Source of the DNA: Hyphochytrium catenoides
Lineage: Eukaryota; Sar; Hyphochytriomycetes; Hyphochytriales; Hyphochytriaceae
NCBI GenBank assembly: GCA_900088475.1
Contig: FLMG01003251.1
Location: 23,708-43,214, forward strand
Direction of reading: 5' to 3'
Length of the DNA: 19,507 nt
Part shown: positions 9,173-16,329 of the stretch, piece after piece
Numbering within the stretch: position 1 is the first letter of the stretch
How the letters are laid out: each line of letters starts with the position of its first letter
Notes under the pieces: generated by a model
What the model was told of the DNA's origin: nothing
What the model saw: the letters and a program-made list of their open reading frames with translations, nothing else
Database searches by the model: none
Translations under genes and position numbers: made by a program

Positions 9173-9986
9173 CTTCCTAATTTACCACCCTAAGACGGCG
9201 TGCAAACCTGAAGGCGCAAGAATTTGCCGTACCCAGTGTTGATCGCGAGTAGACTACGCAGCCTCTCCGCCTCGCTCTCCAAAGACGAAATGATCGTCCT
9301 TGTCTGCAATGGGTCGAGAGCGGTGATGGCAGACCCAGAGACTCAATAACCTCTGTCCATCAAACGCAATGGCAGTGCTCTGTGTCTCTTTTTCTGTCTC
9401 TGTCTTCTCCCTTTGAAGCCCTGAGCCACTGGCACTTTCCTTCTGGCTTTGGCCTCTCTATAAATCTCTAGGACGCCCAATCCTTGGGAGTGAGTGAGTG
9501 CGGATCTGAGATACAGTTCAGCCAGCGAGTGGAGTTGATTATCAGCTACTGATTCACAATCTTCAGATTCATTAGGGAGGTCCTGCATTATTCGCTGCTT
9601 CACATCGAGCTTGGAACGGTTTTATTTAAGTCAGGTTACGTTAATCAGTCTAGAGTAGGCAATGTACTTTACTAATGGGCTGAAAGTGCTTCTTGGCCTC
9701 AGCTTGTCGCAAATGGGAACTGCGGTCAAGTCTCAAACACATCCATGGCGGATGATGGCGCTGTGGTTAGACGAAGCTCAACAAGGAAGGAGACGGCAGC
9801 CTCCACAGCTCACCGCCCACGGTTCACAAGCTCCCATACCCAGAGGTTGCTTGCATGGCTCTAGCGCATTAGCAGTTAACTGAAGACATGACGGGTGTAG
9901 CGCCGTAGTGTGGCGCCGTTGTTTATCTAGGATCCCTTAACCACTTCGAGTTGGTGGACCGGACGCTGGACGTGGACGGAAGTAAG
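9173..9986. promoter_or_regulatory. Divergent promoter region between CysRS and CLPTM1
   Basis: The CysRS start (9172, minus) and CLPTM1 start (9987, plus) face away from each other across 814 bp, so both promoters should lie here. I see no clear TATA box placed to settle either transcription start. The region also contains a doubtful minus-strand ORF (about 9343-9588), listed separately. Confidence 0.45.
9343..9588 (-). CDS. Doubtful small ORF between CysRS and CLPTM1
   Basis: From the ATG at 9588 the minus-strand frame reads MQDLPNESEDCESVADNQL and continues through a helical, then strongly basic segment to a stop at 9343. A possible phase-1 donor (AGAG|GTTATT, just before the stop) could join an acceptor CATTGCAG near 9308 to a short acidic tail ending by about 9255. 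The first part looks protein-like, with no repeats and a hydrophobic periodicity, but I recognise no family. It would place its 3' end almost on the CysRS start. It could equally be CysRS 5' leader or chance. Confidence 0.25.
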   Translation of the reverse strand: MQDLPNESEDCESVADNQLHSLAELYLRSALTHSQGLGVLEIYREAKARRKVPVAQGFKGRRQRQKKRHRALPLRLMDRGY

Positions 9987-11855
9987 ATGGCCGATGGTGC
10001 AAACCCAGCACCGCCAGCAGCAGGTGACGCGAATAATGCAAATGGAGGAGGAGGCCTCTCGTGGACTTTTATTGCACGTGCATTATTGCTATGGTGGGGC
10101 TTTGGACAGCTAGGAAGACTCCTTCAGAAACCGGCCCCACCCTCAGACGTCACCGACAACACGCCAGGAACTGGGCTAACTCCCTCTTCTAAGAGTCCTC
10201 ACCATTCAACCACCTCTTCTGCATGGGTGACAGAATATGGGTTACCAGCCTTCAGTGCTGACGGAAACCGCCTGCCAGATCTGGCTAACATATTTCAGAA
10301 CAATCAGAGCATGACGCTGCGCGTGTACTATAGCAAGGATGAAAGGGACTTCTCAAGCTTTGATGGTGGGCAGAACCCCATCTGGGAGGTGAAAGGTCTT
10401 CAGTATGCTTCCGAAGATCCACCAAGAAGCTCAAGCTTCAACATTACGCCTGATGAAGATCTCCTAGGTAACGGAACAGCCTATTTGCATATCGTCTTGA
10501 CAGCGGGGGAACCGTCGTCCAACCCTACAGCATCAGCGTCGCCACATCTACCTACGATCCATAAAGTGGCACCACTGGTGACCTTTATACCTCCTGCAGA
10601 GAAGAAAAAAGGTCGCAAGCTCTTAGAATCAGGTTCTGATTACTCTAACCTGGGCGCAGGTGAGGGGCCTGAGGGCTCTGACTCCGATGGTGCTGGTGAA
10701 GGGTGGATCCCGCATTGGAAGCCTGAAGTAACCCTCACCCTTCTGCATGACTTTGAGCGCCTTTCTCGGACCATGCCTCCTCCTCCTCATATGCTTGAGT
10801 TCGTAGACCTTGATCCACAGAGGCAGGGTTACCTCCCGAAGCTGTGGGTCAACGATTTCTGGGTACTAAAGAAGGATTACATCCAGATCAATGACACCCA
10901 AGAAAGGCTGCCTCTTACAATTCACTTCGCTGTCACTGGTCGGCTAAAGTTTGAACTCCTAACATCCTGGCAGTTCCACATCAAGCAGCAGGCCGCACTG
11001 GGCCTTCAGAAGGAGAAGGACTTCGATGAGATCAAGCGAATGGTCCTTGAGACCAACCCCTGGCTACTGGGCACAACGTTTATTGTCACTATCCTGCACT
11101 CTGTGTTTGATATGTTGGCCTTTAAAAATGACATCTCTTTCTGGAGGAAGAACAAAAGCATGGAAGGTCTCTCCCTACGTTCGCTCTTGATGACCTGCGT
11201 CTTCCAGACCGTGATCTTTCTCTATCTCCTAGACAACGACACGTCGTACATGGTGCTTATAAGCAATGGTATTGGCCTTCTTATTGAGTACTGGAAGCTT
11301 ACCAAGGCTGTCAACGTCTCTGTAGACAGAACGGGTAGGCTCATCCCCAAGCTGCGTTTCACTGCTAAGGCATCCTATAAAGGGACCAGAACGGAAGAGT
11401 ATGACCGCATCGCCACAGTCCATCTCTCTTATGCGATGTACCCAGCAATGGTTGGGTATGCACTATACTCGTTAGCGCATATGTCTCACAAGGGCTGGTA
11501 TTCATGGATAATCTCCAGTTTGGTTGGCTTCATCTACCTCTTTGGCTTCATCATGATGACCCCGCAGCTCTATCTTAACTATAGGCTTAAGTCGGTGGCT
11601 CATTTACCTTGGCGAGCGATGGTTTACAAATCTTTGAACACCTTCATTGATGATCTCTTTGCCTTCATTATCACCATGCCCTGGATGCACCGCCTCAGCT
11701 GCCTGAGGGATGACTTGATTTTCTTCATCTTCCTCTATCAAAAGTGGATATATCCGGTTGACAAGAGCAGAATCAACGAGTTCGGAGTGACAGGAGAGGA
11801 ATATGAGGAGCACGTGGAGAAGAAAACTAAGAAGGAAAAGCCCAAGACTAGCTGA
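9987..11855 (+). CDS. CLPTM1: CLPTM1 family transmembrane protein (single exon)
   Basis: The frame is open from 9951, but the first ATG is at 9987 with a good context (AAGATGG), giving 622 residues; human CLPTM1 has about 670. One N-terminal membrane segment (about residues 24-46, WTFIARALLLWWGF) precedes a large soluble region of about 300 residues. A cluster of membrane segments follows at about 356-378, 401-417, 421-440, 482-497 and 504-524. Family hallmarks are easy to see: FDMLAFKNDISFWRKNKSM, SMEGLSLRSL, NDTSYMVLISNGIGLLIEYW, GWYSWIISSLVGFIYLFGF, MMTPQLYLNYRLKSVAHLPW, NTFIDDLFAFII and RDDLIFFIFLYQKWIYPVD. The family (CLPTM1/CLPTM1L, yeast relatives) is ER-located; CLPTM1 restrains GABA-A receptor export in neurons and CLPTM1L has been linked to lipid scrambling. 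The protein ends in a Lys-rich tail. It has no introns although its neighbours do. Confidence 0.95.
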   Translation: MADGANPAPPAAGDANNANGGGGLSWTFIARALLLWWGFGQLGRLLQKPAPPSDVTDNTPGTGLTPSSKSPHHSTTSSAWVTEYGLPAFSADGNRLPDLANIFQNNQSMTLRVYYSKDERDFSSFDGGQNPIWEVKGLQYASEDPPRSSSFNITPDEDLLGNGTAYLHIVLTAGEPSSNPTASASPHLPTIHKVAPLVTFIPPAEKKKGRKLLESGSDYSNLGAGEGPEGSDSDGAGEGWIPHWKPEVTLTLLHDFERLSRTMPPPPHMLEFVDLDPQRQGYLPKLWVNDFWVLKKDYIQINDTQERLPLTIHFAVTGRLKFELLTSWQFHIKQQAALGLQKEKDFDEIKRMVLETNPWLLGTTFIVTILHSVFDMLAFKNDISFWRKNKSMEGLSLRSLLMTCVFQTVIFLYLLDNDTSYMVLISNGIGLLIEYWKLTKAVNVSVDRTGRLIPKLRFTAKASYKGTRTEEYDRIATVHLSYAMYPAMVGYALYSLAHMSHKGWYSWIISSLVGFIYLFGFIMMTPQLYLNYRLKSVAHLPWRAMVYKSLNTFIDDLFAFIITMPWMHRLSCLRDDLIFFIFLYQKWIYPVDKSRINEFGVTGEEYEEHVEKKTKKEKPKTS

Positions 11856-12029
11856 AGCTTACTGGAAGCCTTCAATAAGGGAAGAAGCGCCGCCTAAGGA
11901 CATGACTTTGATCCCGTCCCTCTTTACCAAGGAACTTTATGAGTGGGCTTCTCCTTCTTTGGGAGATGACCTCTAATTGCTTTGAACAGCCGGAATAGCG
12001 AGAGATTGCATCGTGACTGGGACATAATG

Positions 12030-13087
12030 TCATCGTCCTGGTGCTTGCTCTATTAGATAGTGTATGTGCCGATGCAGCCTACGAAGCCTTTCCAATATAT
12101 CTACCTTGTCAGCCAAAGGGACTTGTGCGTGTGCCAGATTGTCACTTAAGATCTCAGCTGTGTCCTTAAGAGACCGTAGCGTCAGCAGAACCTCACCGCC
12201 CGCTAGCAACCGTTTCTCAATGCGAGTCGCCGCGGCGGCCACTTCCTTCTCAAAGGAACACAGCCGCGCTTCCACTGATTTGACGGAGTCTCTACCGTCG
12301 AACTCGGCGTGCTGGCGTTCAGTAAATAACAACATGATCTTCGCGCCACTCTTCACACCTGCACCTGTGAGCTCTTCCTCATCTTTCCTAGATTTGCCCT
12401 TGAAGATTAAGTTCTGTCCTGAAGTCTTTATGCCAACAAATTTCTCAATTTTAGACTTGACGTCCCCAAAGGTAGAGCTGTCCAGAGATGACAAGTGGAG
12501 GGTGAAGCTAGATCTGCCGTGGATGATGCAGACATGGTCACCATCTCCTTCGCCCGCTTCTAGTGCTAGCGCTGCCGCTGCACTCAGATCAACTGCAGAG
12601 CAAGAAGAAGGTAAGTTTTAGAAGCCAATGGCGAGGTACAGCGATCGGATGCAAACTACCGCGACTAGGGGTGGGTCCTGAAGTAGGTGCCTGTGCTACG
12701 ACAGAGCCTGCCGGTTCTGGAGGTGAAGGAGCACCAGACTCTGCTCTCTGTTGTTCTTGGCCCGTCTTCGCATGATAAGTAGCGTTGAAAAGTAGCATTA
12801 CCTTATCTCCATCACGGGTGAGCCCTAGCGATCGCAATGACTGATTATCCTGCCACCAGAAAGCGGAAGACGGACAGGCAAGCAAAGTGACACTGAGGCA
12901 AAAAACTCCGCGAAGGCTGCGAAAGGTGCCGTACCTTTGCCTCCTTTCCTTTCACTATCAACCTCTGATGAGCTGCTTCGACCTGCAGCCTCTGTTGAAT
13001 TGCACCCTTCAGCTCTCCAAAGGTCATCTCCGCACTATTCACAGCAATCTCAGCTTTCTCCTTGCCACGCACAATCACAAGCTTCAT
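12030..13087 (-). CDS. Tandem ubiquitin-like domain protein with C-terminal helical (BAG-like) region
   Basis: Exons on the minus strand: 13087-12935, 12849-12660 and 12592-12030, 906 nt in all, 301 aa. The start is the first ATG after an acceptor-like CTCTTGTTAG; the frame continues upstream without an ATG. Residues 1 to about 77 form one ubiquitin-like domain (MKLVIVRGKEKAEIAV, then QRLIVKGKE, then SLGLTRDGDKVMLLFN). A Pro/Ser-rich linker follows (about 85-114). A second ubiquitin-like domain spans about 134-207 (HVCIIHGRSSFTLHL, NLIFKGKSRKD, GVKSGAKIMLLFT). The last 90 residues are helical and end in IHYLIEQAPGR. One Ubl plus a BAG domain is the layout of BAG1-type Hsp70 co-chaperones, and the length and helical pattern here fit a BAG domain loosely, but I cannot confirm it. 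Neither Ubl ends in GG, so neither is a processed modifier. The gene is convergent with CLPTM1. Confidence 0.82.
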
Positions 13088-13795
13088 AGTTCCGTCTGAA
13101 TGCCTAACAAGAGGACAAGTGGTACTGCTAAGGTGCACAACGGCTTGCCTCTGTCGTCAGGAGCCCCTCTCTGGGCTGCTTGGCTTGATGAGGATGGGGG
13201 CTGGGAGCCCATGCTCTGTCCTCTGTCCGGCCGTGCCATCGTCCGTGAGCTCACAGCTCGGACACTGATGATGACCAAGGAGAGTTGAGCATTCCCGAAA
13301 GTAACTGTTCCGATAAAGAAGAGCTCCCGAAAGTAATAGGTCTCTCAGTGTTCATGTAGGGCTTTTATGAGGGCATCTCCAACCTTACTAAGCGTCACGA
13401 GGGTTAGAGAGGTCATTCCCAAGTTTCCAAATCTGCTGCTCTGCCAGCGTTTGCTGGCGTGTCGGTCGGCCGCTGTGATGCTTTGACCTTGTGATCTTCT
13501 CAAATTTCCGTCCCAAAAGTCATCATTGAGCCACTCTGCCATGAGAGAGTCTCGCCTTTTGACCTCCGTCCTGCCTCGTACTTAGTGTTCCCGGTGCAGC
13601 TACGTCGAGGCTTAGGAAGGGCGCTTGCTCCAGAGGGACGGCTGTGTTTCTCTATATATTACAGGCACGCCGGCGCCTAGAACGGAAGTTTGGCTCTGGT
13701 CCTGTTAGGTTTCGTGATAGAAGCCCAAGCATCCTTACTGGAGAGATAACACCCTCAGAAGAAAGTTCTAGGCTACAATCACTAGAGGCGTGAAG
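13088..13795. other. Divergent gap between the tandem-Ubl gene and EAF6
   Basis: This stretch should contain the promoters and 5' leaders of the Ubl gene (minus) and EAF6 (plus). Acceptor-like TATATATTACAG ends at about 13663 on the plus strand, suggesting a spliced EAF6 leader. A minus-strand ORF at 13345-13542 is listed separately. Other open frames look like chance. Confidence 0.4.
13345..13542 (-). CDS. Possible small protein of 65 residues
   Basis: A true ATG-initiated minus-strand frame starting MAEWLNDDFWDGNLRR and ending TLSKVGDALIKALHEH. The acidic, aromatic N-terminus and the amphipathic C-terminal helix look protein-like. It lies upstream of EAF6 and in the same direction as the Ubl gene. 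There is no recognisable family and no supporting neighbour, so it may be a real short gene, one exon of a longer one, or chance. Confidence 0.27.
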   Translation of the reverse strand: MAEWLNDDFWDGNLRRSQGQSITAADRHASKRWQSSRFGNLGMTSLTLVTLSKVGDALIKALHEH

Positions 13796-14482
13796 ATGGG
13801 TGAAGTCATACCCAGGGTGCAGGAGGAGCTGGTCATACTGAAGGCTCAGCAGCTCGAGGTATCCCTGGCATGGGCGCATGTTGGGTACGTGAGGACGGGA
13901 CTAACTCGGGACTATCACCTTAGATAGAAACCAGCATTGCGTCCATTGAGAGACAGATCTACGAGAGGGAGACATCCTATCTAGAGGATACGCCTCATGG
14001 CAACATCGTAAAGGGTTGGGAAGGTTTTCTGGATAAGCCCATTGACATGTAAGTGCTTGAATTGGCCTCCCTGGCCCTTACGCTTCCCAGCTCTGGGCCT
14101 GACCTCTGTCATTAGCATCAAACAGAACAAGAAGGATGCACTGTTAAAGAAGCCCAAGATATTGGAAGAGGACCGGTGGTTTTCAGGATCCTCTGACACC
14201 GGAAATAGCGCTTTCGGTCCCTCATCGAACGCCCTGCTGCCTGATAGCGATACCAAAGACTCCAGGTACGGCTTTGTGTCCTAGACTTCTGACTGACTCT
14301 TTCCACTAAGAATATTTCCGTTCCGACGTAGCGCGGCTGCCACTGGTAAAAAGAAGTCCGGCAAACTGGGTGTAACAGGAATGAAAGGCACGGGCAAGGG
14401 AAAGCTAGAAAAGCAAGGCAAAGCTTTGGTCAAGAAGGGCCGCAAGAGAAAGAGAGATGTCAGCCAGGATGACAGCGATTGA
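13796..14482 (+). CDS. EAF6: EAF6 subunit of NuA4/HBO1-type histone acetyltransferase complexes (4 exons)
   Basis: Exons 13796-13858, 13924-14048, 14116-14265 and 14311-14482, 510 nt, 169 aa. An in-frame TAG at 13769-13771 supports the ATG at 13796. The EAF6/MEAF6 core is clear: a short coiled coil (EELVILKAQQLE|IETSIASIERQIYE), then ETSYLEDT, then HGNIVKGWEGFL. In yeast and animals this small protein joins the EPL1 or BRPF scaffold in NuA4, MOZ and HBO1 acetyltransferases in the nucleus. The rest of the protein is disordered, with a Ser-rich segment and a Lys/Gly-rich tail ending GRKRKRDVSQDDSD, a likely nuclear localisation signal. The last exon has a second possible acceptor 21 nt downstream (GACGTAG at 14331) that keeps the frame and would drop seven residues (RIFPFRR). 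The 3' end faces the methyltransferase gene. Confidence 0.92.
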
Positions 14483-14513
14483 TTAGTAGTACGTGTTATT
14501 ACAGCTCTATCTA

Positions 14514-14519
14514 TTTATT
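14514..14519 (-). terminator. AATAAA overlapping the stop codon of the methyltransferase gene
   Basis: On the minus strand the sequence GAATAAATAG contains an AATAAA hexamer whose central TAA is the stop codon of the METTL21-like gene. If used, it would give an extremely short 3' UTR, which would suit the 32-bp gap to the EAF6 stop on the other strand. Confidence 0.35.
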
Positions 14520-15489
14520 CTACATGGTCAGCGCCTGGTAATGGCGATGAGCACGCTCTTTGCAGTCTCCATATCTCAATGTCATCTACCACATAGTGTG
14601 GATGCTGGTCTACTTCAGGGACAACCTCGAAGATGAAGCCTCGACTCTCCGTAAGTGTCTTGAAGCGCTGCCGAGGATCAAAGCTAGGGTAGAATCTAGG
14701 AGATAGAAAGCAGCACGAAAGGGTTAGGTATAAGGCTGCAGCGAGAGATACGGTGCAGCGAGGCTCTGACCTGTGCTCGTAAGACATTAGGACGACGGTA
14801 TTTGGGCCTGAGAGTTTGTCTATGGCCTCAACCAAAGGCTCAATCGGATAGAGCTTAGGCAATACACAGTCGGAGACCAGTACAAGGTCAAAGGGGGCGC
14901 CTAATAGTGCTGCGTCCTCTCCCCAGTCGTACTCTCTAACCTCTACATTGGGTAGCATCTTAGGTTGGGCTAACCTAAGTGCTTCCCAGTTCTCGTTAGC
15001 TAGGAACAAGATCGATTGTTGGTCAGAAAGAACTGTCCTCTGAGCGCCTAGGTAAGAAGCGGCAAGCCCAACAGCCCCGGTCCCGCAACCAACATCAATG
15101 CAGGATTTGCCTTTTAGCAGCAAGCCCTCCCGCCGAGCATCTTCAACCTCGAGGAATTTTATAAGGGCGGTGGCAGCTGGCCATACCTGCGGATTAAGGT
15201 CAGCTGGCTGCGTCCACCATTGCCGGATCAATGGTGCCCCTAGACCTACCGAAGCTCCGGTCCCAATCCCATCAAGCTCGCCGCACCTTCTCTGCCGAAG
15301 AGACAAGGTGAACCCATCATCAAAGCGCACGTGGTAGGTGTCAGCGTTGGCATACTGGCTCCTCCATTTGAGACTCGACAGTGCTCTGCGGATTTTGTGA
15401 GACTGTGATATGGTCATGCAGTCATGTTCACTCAGAAGTTTCAGTATGGACACCCTGGGCGGGTGCGGCAGAGGGGTATCCAAAGTCAT
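14515..15489 (-). CDS. METTL21-type (Methyltransf_16) class I SAM methyltransferase (2 exons)
   Basis: Exons 15489-14771 and 14695-14515 join to 900 nt, 299 aa. The ATG at 15489 is preceded in frame by a TGA nine bases upstream. The intron (14770-14696, GTCAGA..CTCCTAG, 75 nt) is in frame and has no stop, so the unspliced frame would read as 324 aa. Splicing is favoured because it joins LMSYEHR directly to FYPSFDPRQRF. The SAM-binding motif I is CIDVGCGTGAVGL (130-142), preceded by VWPAATALIKFLE. The post-II motif is FDLVLVSDCVL (200-210), where the family usually has D-C/V-L/V-Y. Members of this family methylate lysines in chaperones, elongation factors and other non-histone proteins; I cannot name the substrate. 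The C-terminus has VVDDIEIWRL, as in relatives. Confidence 0.86.
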   Translation of the reverse strand: MTLDTPLPHPPRVSILKLLSEHDCMTISQSHKIRRALSSLKWRSQYANADTYHVRFDDGFTLSLRQRRCGELDGIGTGASVGLGAPLIRQWWTQPADLNPQVWPAATALIKFLEVEDARREGLLLKGKSCIDVGCGTGAVGLAASYLGAQRTVLSDQQSILFLANENWEALRLAQPKMLPNVEVREYDWGEDAALLGAPFDLVLVSDCVLPKLYPIEPLVEAIDKLSGPNTVVLMSYEHRSEPRCTVSLAAALYLTLSCCFLSPRFYPSFDPRQRFKTLTESRGFIFEVVPEVDQHPHYVVDDIEIWRLQRACSSPLPGADHVE

Positions 15490-16329
15490 TCCGATTCACC
15501 CGGTGATAGGATAACCCTACGCCGTGGACCTCCTTATCCATAGAACAGAACTACATCGCATCATAGTCCAGCGTAACCACTGGAGGTGTCGAGTGGGCCC
15601 CACTTCCTCTTTGAACTACCCTGTCAGCGCTGCCTATTGTTCGTCTAATGCACTACTAACTATGAAGAACAGAGACAGGCATCGGGATAAGTCCTCCTAA
15701 AAAAGCTGCCGGCCGAGCAAGACGAGACCTAGAGCAGCAACTGCTCTTGACATTGCCAAGCTCCACGCGTGGTCCACTACCCAGGGGCCACTATAGAGCC
15801 TGGAGCATGAGCTGGAGCATGACCTTTAGGGCGAGAGACAGACAGCCGTTGACCTGTTTCTTCAGCTTGAGACCAATCTCATAGTTGAAGCGCCGCCAAC
15901 ATATAGAAAAAGCATCAACCCATTCAGATCAAGGATACCCCAGTCTCCTAATCAGAATTTAAAAAGGCTGTATTCATGATAGAATCAGAAGGTGAGAATG
16001 CTCCCTCGCTCCCGGGGGACATCTGAGTTAGATCTCACACTCACTCCAAGAAATGGGTTTGTTGTCTGTGTGGTTGCCGTGGAGAAGTGTTGGAGATGAT
16101 GAAGACGCAATAAAGCTTCGATAGTCTTCGGCGGCGGCTGAGACGCTGAGACGCTTGAGCTCCAAGTCCCAGACCTGTAAGGACAGAAGCACCTCAGCTT
16201 TACTTTTGCTGCTGTCTACGCGCGAGACAAAGGACTCAGCTGACACGGCTGCCAGATAAAGCCCTATCACGCCGTCTAACAAGTCGGGGTTATTTCGTGC
16301 TGGGAGGGCCGTAGATCAAAGGTGCTAAA
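15490..16329. other. Divergent region before the GCK-domain gene
   Basis: This 840-bp gap between two divergent starts should hold both promoters. A short direct repeat, GAGCATGAGCTGGAGCATGA, occurs near 15800-15822. A protein-like minus-strand open frame at 16028 to about 16304 is described separately. No other feature could be supported. Confidence 0.4.
16028..16304 (-). CDS. Possible orphan exon(s), unknown protein
   Basis: This minus-strand frame follows an acceptor-like CCTCCCAG and reads through LLDGVIGLYLAAVSAESF and LLSLQVWDLELKRL to SECEI and a stop. The pattern of alternating hydrophobic and polar residues is protein-like, but it has no ATG, so it would need an upstream exon on the strand opposite the GCK-domain gene. 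A consensus donor (TGGA|GTGAGT, near 16041) and an acceptor (TTAG|GAGACTGG, near 15943) could extend it downstream. No family is recognisable. It may also be a chance frame in the promoter region. Confidence 0.25.

Noticed and set aside
9951-9986. Starting CLPTM1 at the TTG at 9951
   Set aside because: A eukaryotic start needs ATG here; the ATG at 9987 has a good context and fits the family.
12064-12621. Plus-strand ORF of 185 residues
   Set aside because: It is antisense to the last exon of the tandem-Ubl gene, whose domains and splice sites are clear.
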